From CAG-791 sp963593905 (GTDB lineage Bacteria > Bacillota > Clostridia > Lachnospirales > Lachnospiraceae), in the NCBI GenBank assembly GCA_963593905.1, contig CAVBBL010000009.1, forward strand, positions 1-64,000: a stretch of 64,000 bases of DNA, in the 5' to 3' direction. The translations under genes and the position numbers were made by a program. Positions within the stretch are counted from its first letter, which is position 1. The number at the start of each line of letters is the position of its first letter. Below the pieces are notes generated by a model. It saw only the letters and a program-made list of their open reading frames with translations. It did no database searches and was not told where the DNA came from. Shown piece after piece: positions 7,559-15,738 of this stretch.

Positions 7559-8674
7559 TCAGTGGACGATCTGCCTGATCTTTTCGCAGAGCACATTCGC
7601 TGCCAGCTCATGAGCCGCCGGACCGGGATGCTGTCTGGAGCCCACGGTCTTGGCATTGGTCAGGGGCAGCTTTACCGCTTCCAGCCGACTGTCGCCGCTT
7701 TGCGCCTTATACTGTGCGATGGCATCGGTGACCATATCATCCAGCAGGATGTCCATCATACCGTGGCACCAGAGGATATAGGCATTTGGATTCTTCTCTC
7801 GGAGAAGACGGATGAAGGATACCGCACTGTCCACCACATGCTGCGCGTCCTCCTGCAGCGGATTGCCGTATTCATCCAGACGCATCTTATGCACTTTTCC
7901 TGTATCCGGATCCGTGAAGGGTGCTTCCTTAAAGCCGCAATAGTCATTGGTGCCCAGATTGACCATGATCACATCCGGCTGCCAGCTCTCAAAGTCCCAC
8001 TCCTGCTGCACCCCCAGTGCCTTGTTATGCTCCCCGGTCAGAATGCCGCAGACTTTGGTATAGTATTTAGGCAAAGTGTGCCGCAGATCATTGTCCCAAC
8101 CCGAGTAAAGTCCCCAGCCACTCTCGGAAATGATATGGAAATCTGCATCAAAGGCCTTGGAGACCCGGAAAGGATACGCAGGGCAGACAGACATAAACTG
8201 GGGCACCCAATCCATGTCCTTCTTAGCTCCCACCGTGCCCTCACCACAGGTAATGCTGTCTCCGATAAATTCAAAGCGGTAGGATTTTCGGGGGATAGGG
8301 AGAAATTCTCCATCGAAATACAGTGCCTTTACCAACAGATACTGCACCGGATCCTCATGCATAGCCTGGGTCTCCCGCAGGATCTGCACATGCTTGCACT
8401 CCTCTGGATTCATGCCTCGAAAGACACAAATCCGGGTAGTTCCCTTCTGCACCATCTGTCTGGCGATCTCCGCTCCGTTGATCAGGATGCGGATCCAGGC
8501 TTCATAGAGAGAATAGTCGGATTCCAATTCAATCCAAAGCTCGCTTCCCTTTGCCTCTAACTCGATTCCCGCACCTGTCCAGAAAAGGGCAATACTGTCC
8601 GCCTGCTCTGTCATGCGGCCATAAATGTGCAGGTTCTTTACTTCTTTGATTGGATATTTCTGTAAGTTTTCCAT
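7559..8674 (-). CDS. SGNH/GDSL hydrolase, CE2-like carbohydrate esterase
   Basis: 371 residues. An N-terminal beta-sandwich-like half (about residues 1-135) precedes an SGNH hydrolase domain. Block I is FIGDSITCGEGTVG with the catalytic serine, block III is MVNLGTNDY, and a late PGPAAHELAA segment would provide the catalytic histidine. This two-domain layout fits CE2-type acetyl esterases that deacetylate plant or host glycans. It has no signal peptide, so a cytoplasmic role on imported oligosaccharides is likely. It begins 6 nt upstream of the rsmI stop side of the cluster and is probably co-transcribed with rsmI. Confidence 0.8.
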   Translation of the reverse strand: MENLQKYPIKEVKNLHIYGRMTEQADSIALFWTGAGIELEAKGSELWIELESDYSLYEAWIRILINGAEIARQMVQKGTTRICVFRGMNPEECKHVQILRETQAMHEDPVQYLLVKALYFDGEFLPIPRKSYRFEFIGDSITCGEGTVGAKKDMDWVPQFMSVCPAYPFRVSKAFDADFHIISESGWGLYSGWDNDLRHTLPKYYTKVCGILTGEHNKALGVQQEWDFESWQPDVIMVNLGTNDYCGFKEAPFTDPDTGKVHKMRLDEYGNPLQEDAQHVVDSAVSFIRLLREKNPNAYILWCHGMMDILLDDMVTDAIAQYKAQSGDSRLEAVKLPLTNAKTVGSRQHPGPAAHELAANVLCEKIRQIVH

Positions 8675-8679
8675 TTATA

Positions 8680-9534
8680 TTACCTTCCCAGCAGTGCCTG
8701 ATACACGTCTCTCCGACTCATGCCTCTGTCGGCACCGGCCTGCTTCATAGCTTCCTTTCGGGAGAGTCCTTTCTCTTCATACATAGCCACATGGTCTTCC
8801 AGCGACATATCCTGAAAAGCCTCCTGTGCCTTTGCCTGGAGAGCGGCCGGATCCGCCCCGGCCACTACCAGCACGTATTCCCCTCTGGGCTCATTTTCCT
8901 CATAATAGCTGATAGCCTGTGAAAAGGTGAAGGGCATGGCCTCTTCAAATTTTTTGGTCAGCTCCCGGCACAATGTCACCTTTCTCTCATCCCCAAAGAT
9001 CTCTGCCAGTTCCGCCAGCGTGCTCCGCAGATGATGGGGCGCCTCGTAGAGGATCATAGTCCTCTCCTCCGCCGCCAGCTGTCCCAGGATCCGGCGCCGC
9101 TCCTTTTTATCCACGGGAAGAAATCCCTCAAAACAAAAGCGTCTGGCTGACATACCGGACATGGTCAGGGCCGTGATCAGCGCACAGGCACCGGGCAGAG
9201 AAGTCACGGTGATTCCCTCCTCTATGCATCTGGCCGCCAGCACTTCCCCGGGATCGGAAATAGCCGGTGTTCCCGCATCCGTCACCACGGCAATATTCTC
9301 GCCGTTTCGAAGGCGTCCGATCAATTCCTCTGCCTTTTCATACTTATTGTGTTCATGATAGCTGGTCAGGGGCTTTTTAATCCCATAGTGATTTAAGAGC
9401 CGCAGACTGTTGCGGGTATCCTCCGCCGCAATCAGGTCTACAGCCTCCAGCGTATCCAGCACTCTCTGTGTAATATCTCCCAGATTTCCAATCGGTGTAG
9501 CACACAAGTAGAGCGTTCCGATTCTATTTTCCAT
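8680..9534 (-). CDS. rsmI: 16S rRNA (cytidine1402-2'-O)-methyltransferase
   Basis: 284 residues from the ATG at 9534 (GAGG six bases upstream), preferred over the ATG at 9546. Signatures of the tetrapyrrole-methylase-like fold are clear: GTLYLCATPIGNLGDITQR, the segment AEDTRNSLRLLNHYGI, and VVTDAGTPAISDPG, which binds SAM. RsmI methylates C1402 in the ribosomal P site. It closes the holB-ricT-trmN6-rsmI housekeeping operon, 18 nt after trmN6. Confidence 0.96.
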   Translation of the reverse strand: MENRIGTLYLCATPIGNLGDITQRVLDTLEAVDLIAAEDTRNSLRLLNHYGIKKPLTSYHEHNKYEKAEELIGRLRNGENIAVVTDAGTPAISDPGEVLAARCIEEGITVTSLPGACALITALTMSGMSARRFCFEGFLPVDKKERRRILGQLAAEERTMILYEAPHHLRSTLAELAEIFGDERKVTLCRELTKKFEEAMPFTFSQAISYYEENEPRGEYVLVVAGADPAALQAKAQEAFQDMSLEDHVAMYEEKGLSRKEAMKQAGADRGMSRRDVYQALLGR

Positions 9535-9551
9535 GTTAATCCTCATTCTCT

Positions 9552-10331
9552 CTAATACCCATACACGTCGTAGATCTCCGGTGTATAGACCCCCGGCTTT
9601 TCATAGACGATGAGGGGCTTTTCCACTGTCAGACGTGATTTTGCTCCCCGCACGCAGTCAAGGAGCACCATGTTCGGCTCCTGATCCACATAGGGATAGA
9701 CCAGGCGCATGCGCTTTGGCTCCAGGTGATGGGCGTGCAGCGTCACCATGATCTCCGCCAGTCGGAAGGGTCTGTGTACCAGATAGAAATGTCCGCCGGG
9801 TTTGAGCAGCTGCTCTGTCACTCGAATCAGATCCTCCAGCGTACATTGCAGCTCATGCCTGGCGATAGCCTTCGGTGCCTCCGGATTGGTAAGACCGTGT
9901 CCTCCGGTCATATAGGGGGGATTGGAGGTAACGACATCAAAGGAAGCTTTGGGAAAAAGGCTGTCTGCCTCCCGGATATCCCCTTCCCGGATCTCTACCT
10001 TCTCCTCCAGATGATTCAAGGAAACGCTCCGCTCTGCCATCTCGGCGCTGTCATGCTGAATCTCCAATCCTGTCAGATGGGCTGCTTTTGTCTTTGCTGA
10101 CATCAGGATCGGTATGATGCCTGTCCCTGTGCCTAAATCCAGTACCCTATCCCCTTCTTTGGCACCGGCAAAACCAGAGAGCAGCACTGCGTCCATGCCA
10201 AAACAGAACCGTGCCGGATCCTGTATGATCTGCAGATTATTCCGCTGCAGATCATCGATCCGCTCTCCCGGCTTTAATTGTACTTGTCTCCTGGCCTGCT
10301 TTGGCTCTTCTCTTTCCGTATCTTTCCTCAT
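9552..10331 (-). CDS. trmN6: tRNA1(Val) (adenine37-N6)-methyltransferase family protein
   Basis: 259 residues. It carries a Rossmann-fold SAM-binding site VLDLGTGTGIIPILM and the N6-adenine catalytic motif SNPPYMTGG. The N-terminal sequence DDLQRNNLQIIQDPARFCFG is typical of the YfiC/TrmN6 group. The substrate in Firmicutes is inferred from the family. Conserved neighbours ricT and rsmI support the assignment. A short basic N-terminal extension precedes the domain. Confidence 0.9.
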   Translation of the reverse strand: MRKDTEREEPKQARRQVQLKPGERIDDLQRNNLQIIQDPARFCFGMDAVLLSGFAGAKEGDRVLDLGTGTGIIPILMSAKTKAAHLTGLEIQHDSAEMAERSVSLNHLEEKVEIREGDIREADSLFPKASFDVVTSNPPYMTGGHGLTNPEAPKAIARHELQCTLEDLIRVTEQLLKPGGHFYLVHRPFRLAEIMVTLHAHHLEPKRMRLVYPYVDQEPNMVLLDCVRGAKSRLTVEKPLIVYEKPGVYTPEIYDVYGY

Positions 10332-10416
10332 AAACTCTCTGTTATAAATCTCTTCGTATTGTATGATACCAGCGTCAAAAGGTTCCTATCACGGATGCAA
10401 GCCTGCATCCTACAGG

Positions 10417-10461
10417 AAAGCGGCGGCCGATAAGAAAACATTTCTTTCATGCCGCCGCTTT
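10417..10461 (-). terminator. GC-rich hairpin after ricT
   Basis: Perfect stem AAAGCGGCGGC / GCCGCCGCTTT with a 23-nt loop, 18 bp past the ricT stop. There is no strong U-run. A separate palindrome GGATGCAAGCCTGCATCC lies at 10393-10410. This may attenuate read-through into trmN6. Confidence 0.5.
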
Positions 10462-10478
10462 GTCCGCTTATTTACGTG

Positions 10479-11765
10479 TTACTGCTCCTGCTTTGCCTCG
10501 CCCTGACTGTTATTTCTGGACCCGGCATTTCTTCTCTTTCTGTAATTTCGATCTCCGCGGTCCTGTCTGTCTCCTCGATCTGCCTTGTCCTGACGTTCTC
10601 CGCGGTCCGATCTTTCACCGCGGTCTGTCCTGTCCTGACGTTCTCCGCCGCGGTCCGGTCTCTCACCACGCTGCGCTCTTTCGCTCTGATTTGCTCTCTC
10701 GCCTCTCTCCGGACGATTTGCCCGCTCCTGCCGCTGCCCGGCACCGGTTCCCTGCGTCTGCTGGTCCTGGTCACCTCTGGTCTGTCCGTTATAGCGATTC
10801 GCCTTCCCGGAATGACCGCGGTAATTCTGTCTGTTCTTTCCTTCCTGCTCTCCTTTTTCCTCTCGCTGCTGATTCTCGGAAGCGCCGGAGGGATTCTCGC
10901 CGTTTCTGTCTTTCTTTCCACCGCCGTTTTGGCGATTGCCGCCTCTGCGGCGTCGGCGCAGCACGGTCAGATGATCCACGCCGTACTCGTGCAGTTCCTT
11001 CTCGTCATCTACTTCCACCAGAATCCGCACGGTCTGGCGAAGTACATTGACGCTCTCTACCTCGCCCCGCAGGCCGTCGTCACCCTCTACCTCGTCGCCG
11101 ATGCCCGGAAGATTTCTGTTCAGCTCCTCGTAGGTGTCCTCCTCATTTTTAAGGCAGCACATCAGGCGGCCGCAGACACCGGAAATCTTAGTAGGATTCA
11201 GGGAAAGGTTCTGTTCCTTAGCCATCTTGATAGATACCGGCACGAAATCGGACAGATAGGAATGGCAGCAAAGCGCTCTGCCACAGATGCCGATGCCGCC
11301 CAGAATCTTGGTCTCATCCCTGACACCGATCTGCCGCAGCTCGATCCTGGTGCGGAAGACACCGGCCAGATCCTTTACCAGATCACGGAAATCCACCCTG
11401 CCGTCTGCTGTGAAGTAAAAAAGGATCTTACTGTTATCAAAGGTATATTCTGCATCGATCAGCTTCATATCCAGCTCATGATGACGAATCTTGGATAAGC
11501 AGACCTCAAAGGCCTCCCGCTCCTTGATCCGATTCGTGCGCTCCTGCTCCTCGTCCTCGGGAGTCGCCATACGCAGCACTGTCTTTAAGGGCTGAGGTAT
11601 CTTCTTATCCTCCAGCTCCATGGGATTTCCCACCACGCGGCCGTACTCCAGACCTCTGGAGGTCTCCACGATCACATGACTGCCTCGCTTTACCGGGAAG
11701 TCAGCTGGTGAAAAATAATAAATCTTGCCCGCCGTGCGAAAGCGGACGCCTATAACTTTTTTCAT
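10479..11765 (-). CDS. ricT: PSP1-domain protein RicT (YaaT) with long Arg/Asp-rich tail
   Basis: 428 residues. About residues 1-270 are the PSP1 core: VIGVRFRTAGKIYYF at the start and the Fe-S-binding cysteine motifs CGRALCCHSYL and CGRLMCCLKNE. In Bacillus RicT works with RicA and RicF and RNase Y in mRNA processing. Residues from about 285 to the end are a low-complexity tail of RGER, DRGD and QDR-type repeats, far longer than the Bacillus protein. The tail resembles RNA-binding disordered tails. The leader carries the GAAATGAGGATTA motif shared with other genes in the window. It follows holB on the same strand. Confidence 0.92.
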   Translation of the reverse strand: MKKVIGVRFRTAGKIYYFSPADFPVKRGSHVIVETSRGLEYGRVVGNPMELEDKKIPQPLKTVLRMATPEDEEQERTNRIKEREAFEVCLSKIRHHELDMKLIDAEYTFDNSKILFYFTADGRVDFRDLVKDLAGVFRTRIELRQIGVRDETKILGGIGICGRALCCHSYLSDFVPVSIKMAKEQNLSLNPTKISGVCGRLMCCLKNEEDTYEELNRNLPGIGDEVEGDDGLRGEVESVNVLRQTVRILVEVDDEKELHEYGVDHLTVLRRRRRGGNRQNGGGKKDRNGENPSGASENQQREEKGEQEGKNRQNYRGHSGKANRYNGQTRGDQDQQTQGTGAGQRQERANRPERGERANQSERAQRGERPDRGGERQDRTDRGERSDRGERQDKADRGDRQDRGDRNYRKRRNAGSRNNSQGEAKQEQ

Positions 11766-11898
11766 CTATACTAATCCTCATTTCCAGGCAGCTTTGCCGT
11801 GAAGAGGCGACAGGAATTCCGGATTCTCATCTGCCATCGCTGCTTTCCATTTTCATTTCCGGCTGCCGGCTGCCAAAAGGCAATACAAGCCTTCTTTT

Positions 11899-12930
11899 TT
11901 ATGTGTTCTGCGCACCGCTGCATTCCCGCAGTGTCAGAAAAAGTGATTCCAGAACCAGCGTTCCGCTGGTACCAGCTTTCTTCCTGCGCCGGGCCGTCTC
12001 GAAGGCTTCCATACACTTCTCCAGTCCCTCATAGGACATGCGGCCGGCCGCTTCTTTACTATACTTTATATCCTCTGCAAAAATCAAGTTTTCCGCCTTC
12101 CCGGAGGCCTTGCACAACAGCACGTCCCGGTACCAACTCTGGAGGAAGGCCAGATAGAGATCCAGAGTCTCCTTTTTCTCTCCGTACTCCGCCGCCTTCT
12201 GGGCCAGCTGGTAACTGTCCATGCGGGGAAGTTCATAGAGAAACCGCGCCGTATCCGTACACAGAGTGAGGAAATTCTCATCCTCCGCCAGCTGCAGGGC
12301 CCGGCCGGGATTGCCCTCAGCAAAGCCCGCAAAGAGCGCTGCTCTCCCCGGTGCGATGCCCTTCTCCTCTGTCAGCCAGGAAGTGATCTGCCCGTCGGAG
12401 ACAGGCTGCATCTTTAACATTACGCAGCGGCTTAAGACCGTGGGCAGCAGCTGATTCTCCCCATTGGTCAAAAGCAGCAAATGCGCGTAAGCCGGCGGCT
12501 CCTCCAGGGTCTTAAGAAGTGCATTCTGTGCCTGGGCATTCATCTTTTCCGCATCAGAAATAATGTAAAATTTGTGCCCGCTCTGGTAAGGCTTGATCTG
12601 CACATCCGCGCACAGGGAACGGATTTCCTCCACACTGATGAGATTCGGCTTGGCATGCTGCAGGTGCAGGATATCCGGATGAGTGCCGGCCTGGGCCTGC
12701 ATACAGTCGTGGCAAAGGCCGCAGGGCTCCAGGCGCCCGTTCCTCTCCACCGGCTCCCGGCACTGCATGGTCTGGGCCAGTGCCTCTGCCAGCTGCTCCC
12801 TGCCTGCCTCTTTCTCTCCCACCAGGAGATACGCGTGGGAAACCGATCTCATGCGGATTGCTCTCTGCAGATGCTCTATGATGCCTTCCTGCCCCAGAAT
12901 CCCGGAAAAGCCCGGTGTCTGCTCAGCCAT
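11899..12930 (-). CDS. holB: DNA polymerase III, delta' subunit
   Basis: 343 residues. The N-terminal AAA+ domain opens GFSGILGQEGIIEHLQRAI, with SHAYLLVGEKEAGREQLAEA as a degenerate Walker A (delta' does not hydrolyse ATP). Zinc-finger cysteines are in CGLCHDCMQAQAG. The segment KTLEEPPAYAHLLLLT and the SRC motif (LSRC) follow. It is part of the clamp loader. The start overlaps the kinase-like gene's stop by 8 bp, indicating coupling. The gap 11766-11898 to ricT holds only the ricT leader motif. Confidence 0.93.
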   Translation of the reverse strand: MAEQTPGFSGILGQEGIIEHLQRAIRMRSVSHAYLLVGEKEAGREQLAEALAQTMQCREPVERNGRLEPCGLCHDCMQAQAGTHPDILHLQHAKPNLISVEEIRSLCADVQIKPYQSGHKFYIISDAEKMNAQAQNALLKTLEEPPAYAHLLLLTNGENQLLPTVLSRCVMLKMQPVSDGQITSWLTEEKGIAPGRAALFAGFAEGNPGRALQLAEDENFLTLCTDTARFLYELPRMDSYQLAQKAAEYGEKKETLDLYLAFLQSWYRDVLLCKASGKAENLIFAEDIKYSKEAAGRMSYEGLEKCMEAFETARRRKKAGTSGTLVLESLFLTLRECSGAQNT

Positions 12931-13687
12931 GCTGTTCTTCCTTTCCCTTTACCGTTTTTTGGTTTCTGTAATTCCTTCTCTTATTTCTCTGGTGCCATTT
13001 TCTCTTTTTCTCGGAATCTCCCTGTCTTGCGTTTTCCCCTTGTCTTGCGTTCCCCGCTTGTCTTGCGTTTTCTCCCTGTCTGCCTCTCTCTCCTATGGCC
13101 GCCTCGCTCCCGGCGATAAAGCGGCGTACTTCCTCCTTGCATATGTCAATGGAGGCATTGCTGAACCGGCGGCGAATTCCTGCTGCCCGGATCTTCTCCT
13201 CGGAGAAATCCACCTGATCTGCCAGAAAACGGCGGCACATTTCTTCATATTGGGGATGCTTTTGCCGTCTTTCCCGGCGCAGTGCTCTGGAAAGCCGCTC
13301 TCCGTCATCCACTTCCATGAGAATGGGCACTACATGAGCCGGTCCGAAATGATCCCGCAGCGCCGTATAGACATCCAACGTGCCTATGATGAGATAATTG
13401 TGCTTGCTAAGGTCGATCTGTCCGTCATCCGCGGTGTAATAATACCAGGGCCCCTGAACCGTCTCATAGACCCGGTGCTCAATCACCTTGCCCGCCTTAC
13501 ACATGGCATGGAACATGGGCTCAGAGGTAAAATAATACTCTCTGCCGTCCACTTCTTTATCCCGGGGCGGTCTGGTAGTATACATGACCACCTTCTGCAG
13601 CTGCAGGGCAGAATCCCGCAGCAGTTCCCGATAGAGGGTATCCTTTCCTGATGAGCTCTTCCCCATGATGCAGAATATCCTGTACAT
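12923..13687 (-). CDS. Divergent guanylate-kinase family protein with basic tail
   Basis: 254 residues from the ATG at 13687, chosen over the GTG at 13705 because GGGGGA lies 7-8 nt upstream. The P-loop is MGKSSSGKDT instead of the usual GPSGAGKST. YTTRPPRDKEVDGREYYF is the GMP-binding segment of guanylate kinases. The nucleotide-binding domain ends at about residue 190. The remaining 60 residues are a basic, repetitive tail (ARQGEN/ARQAGN units encoded by imperfect tandem DNA repeats). Its position before holB resembles that of thymidylate kinase in Bacillus, but the motifs are guanylate-kinase-like. Whether it acts on GMP is uncertain. Confidence 0.75.
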   Translation of the reverse strand: MYRIFCIMGKSSSGKDTLYRELLRDSALQLQKVVMYTTRPPRDKEVDGREYYFTSEPMFHAMCKAGKVIEHRVYETVQGPWYYYTADDGQIDLSKHNYLIIGTLDVYTALRDHFGPAHVVPILMEVDDGERLSRALRRERRQKHPQYEEMCRRFLADQVDFSEEKIRAAGIRRRFSNASIDICKEEVRRFIAGSEAAIGERGRQGENARQAGNARQGENARQGDSEKKRKWHQRNKRRNYRNQKTVKGKEEQHG

Positions 13688-13740
13688 TTCTCTTCCCCCT
13701 ACCACTCACTGTTATCCGCTGTATTCCACTGCAATACAAA

Positions 13741-13782
13741 GTCCCTTTTCATCGCTGCTTTAGCCGCATGATGAAAAGGGAC
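13741..13782 (-). terminator. Rho-independent-like terminator of pyk
   Basis: Perfect 13-bp stem GTCCCTTTTCATC / GATGAAAAGGGAC followed on the reverse strand by TTTGT, about 60 bp past the pyk stop. Confidence 0.7.
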
Positions 13783-13841
13783 ATTCCTATCATCTTATGT
13801 AATTATACTACCCAAAGGACGTTCTGAAAACCAATTTCCTT

Positions 13842-15263
13842 CTACGGTACCTCGATGACACGCACCATATTCGTATTGCCGGATACGCCCAGGGGAACGC
13901 CGGCTGTGATGATGACCTTATCACCGGTCTTTACCAGCTCCGCCAGCTGTGCCTGATGTACTGCAGACTCAAAGAGCTTTTCTGCGCTCTTTTCCGGATG
14001 GATGATCAGCGGAATGACACCGAAGTAAAGGTTTGTCTGGCAGGCGGTATTGGCATCCATGGAGCAGGCGATGATGGGGCACACCGGCTTGTATCTGGAA
14101 AGCTTCTCCGCCGTAAAGCCGGAAATGGTCACTGTGATGATGGCCTTGGCCTGAACATCCTCTGCAATGGTACAGGTAGCGTGAGAGATGGCTGTGGTGA
14201 TATCGCATTCCTCTTCGTCTACAAAGACACGGTTCTTGCGGCGCTTTGCATAGTCGATGTCCGCCTCTGTGCGCTCTGCGATGCGGGCCATGGTCCGCAC
14301 GGCCTCCACCGGGTAAGCACCCTGGGCAGTCTCGCCGGAGAGCATGATGGCAGAAGTGCCGTCATAGATCGCATTCGCCACGTCCGTGGCCTCTGCTCTG
14401 GTGGGACGGGGATTGTGGATCATGGAATCCAGCATCTGGGTAGCGGTGATAACGATCTTGCCCTTGTGCTCTGCCTTTTTGATCATCTGCTTCTGTAAGA
14501 CGGGCACTGCCTCCATAGGCACCTCTACGCCCAGATCGCCCCGGGCTACCATAATGCCGTCCGCCACATCCAGGATCTTATCCAGATTTTCTACGCCCTG
14601 AGTGCTCTCGATCTTGGCAATGATCTTCATCTTGCTGCCGTGCTCCCTGAGGAGCTCACGAACCTGCATGACATCCTCGGCAGTTCGAGTAAAGGAAGTC
14701 GCAATAATATTGAATCCCAGCTTGCAGCCGAAGATAATGTCCTTCTTATCCTGCTCGCTGATAAAGGGCATGGACAGCTGGGCGCCGGGTACGTTGACAC
14801 CCTTGTGATTGGAGACCGGGCCGCCGTTTACCACGGTACACTCGATCTCTGTACCGTCGATCTTATCGATGTGCAGCTCGATCAGGCCATCATCGATCAG
14901 GATGGCGCCGCCTTCCTTTACATCCTGGGGCAGGCCCTTAAAGGTGATGGAAGCCCGGTGCTCATCTCCCAGGACCTCCTTTGTCGTAAGCGTAAACTTC
15001 TGACCTCTCTCCAGCTGTACCTTGCCATCCTTAAAATCCCGCAGACGAATCTCCGGCCCCTTGGTATCCAATAGTGCAGCGATGGGAAGGTTCATCTCCT
15101 TGCGGATCTTGACCAATCTCCTGTACTTGGCTTCGTGCTCTGCATGGTCGCCGTGGGAAAAATTAAATCTCGCCACGTTCATACCTGCCTCGATCAGGGC
15201 ACGAAGCTTTTCCTCACTTTCACTGGCCGGTCCGATGGTGCATACAATCTTCGTTTTACGCAT
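13842..15263 (-). CDS. pyk: Pyruvate kinase
   Basis: 473 residues from the ATG at 15263 (MRKTKIVCTIGPASE, AAGGAAAG upstream); an in-frame upstream ATG at 15314 has no ribosome site and lies in the leader. Catalytic motifs are present: FNFSHGDH, LLDTKGPEIR, KIESTQGVEN, and MVARGDLGVE with the MQKQMI-like region. It makes ATP and pyruvate from PEP in the last step of glycolysis. It lacks the extra C-terminal PEP-utiliser domain of Bacillus pyruvate kinase. It is monocistronic with its own promoter and terminator. Confidence 0.97.
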   Translation of the reverse strand: MRKTKIVCTIGPASESEEKLRALIEAGMNVARFNFSHGDHAEHEAKYRRLVKIRKEMNLPIAALLDTKGPEIRLRDFKDGKVQLERGQKFTLTTKEVLGDEHRASITFKGLPQDVKEGGAILIDDGLIELHIDKIDGTEIECTVVNGGPVSNHKGVNVPGAQLSMPFISEQDKKDIIFGCKLGFNIIATSFTRTAEDVMQVRELLREHGSKMKIIAKIESTQGVENLDKILDVADGIMVARGDLGVEVPMEAVPVLQKQMIKKAEHKGKIVITATQMLDSMIHNPRPTRAEATDVANAIYDGTSAIMLSGETAQGAYPVEAVRTMARIAERTEADIDYAKRRKNRVFVDEEECDITTAISHATCTIAEDVQAKAIITVTISGFTAEKLSRYKPVCPIIACSMDANTACQTNLYFGVIPLIIHPEKSAEKLFESAVHQAQLAELVKTGDKVIITAGVPLGVSGNTNMVRVIEVP

Positions 15264-15312
15264 ACGATACTTTCCTTTCTCTTCGTGAAAAGATTTTTTC
15301 ATTTGTCTCAAC

Positions 15313-15341
15313 ATTATATCACAATCTCCGCCTCTAGGCGG
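15313..15341 (-). promoter_or_regulatory. pyk promoter with overlapping palindrome
   Basis: Extended -10 TGATATAAT on the reverse strand (TATAAT at 15313-15318). The -35 region is replaced by a perfect palindrome CCGCCT-CT-AGGCGG (15328-15341). The site suggests a regulator-controlled or extended -10 promoter. Confidence 0.55.
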
Positions 15342-15567
15342 GACTTGACCGGAATTTTACTTTTTTTACGACTCCTTAACGAACATCGTTTGTAGGCGCA
15401 GCACATACGAATCAAAGCAAAGATGTTACTCTGTTACGCTTCTGCTACACCCCCCAATGTAAGATAAGCCCATCGAAACACGAAAGCAAAACAACAAATA
15501 CATTGCACTTACAACATTCACCTCTCGCTGTAGAAATCAGCAGAGCAAAACAAAAGGAGAAAAAATT

Positions 15568-15660
15568 ATGGTAGCAATCGCATCATTCTTTGGATTTATG
15601 GCAGTTATGGGCGGCATCGGCGTAGGACTTGGTTATGCCAAAAAGGCTATTGACGGCTAA
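15568..15660 (+). CDS. 30-residue hydrophobic glycine-rich peptide
   Basis: ATG at 15568 follows AAAGGAGAAAAAATT, an excellent ribosome site, and the frame ends in TAA at 15660. The peptide begins MVAIASFFGFMAV, continues as MGGIGVGLGYAKK and ends AIDG. It is one hydrophobic helix with a GxxxG-type zipper and a short basic end, suggesting a small membrane protein. A strong terminator follows 24 bp later, so it is an independent short transcript. No family is recognised. The stretch 15342-15567 before it holds nothing else identifiable. Confidence 0.65.
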   Translation: MVAIASFFGFMAVMGGIGVGLGYAKKAIDG

Positions 15661-15684
15661 TTCCTCAGGTTAAGGCCTATAATT

Positions 15685-15726
15685 GCAAAAGTGCCTCGTA
15701 TCTAACGGGATACGAGGCACTTTTGC
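15685..15726. terminator. Bidirectional terminator between the small peptide gene and GH29
   Basis: Stem GCAAAAGTGCCTCGTATC / GATACGAGGCACTTTTGC with a 5-6-nt loop; the stem's own A/T ends give U-runs in both directions. It serves the small peptide gene (+) and the fucosidase operon (-). Confidence 0.9.
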
Positions 15727-15738
15727 GTTTTAACCTAT

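Noticed and set aside
7562..8560. 332-codon forward frame opposite the SGNH hydrolase
   Set aside because: A shadow of the real reverse-strand gene, which has catalytic motifs in order.
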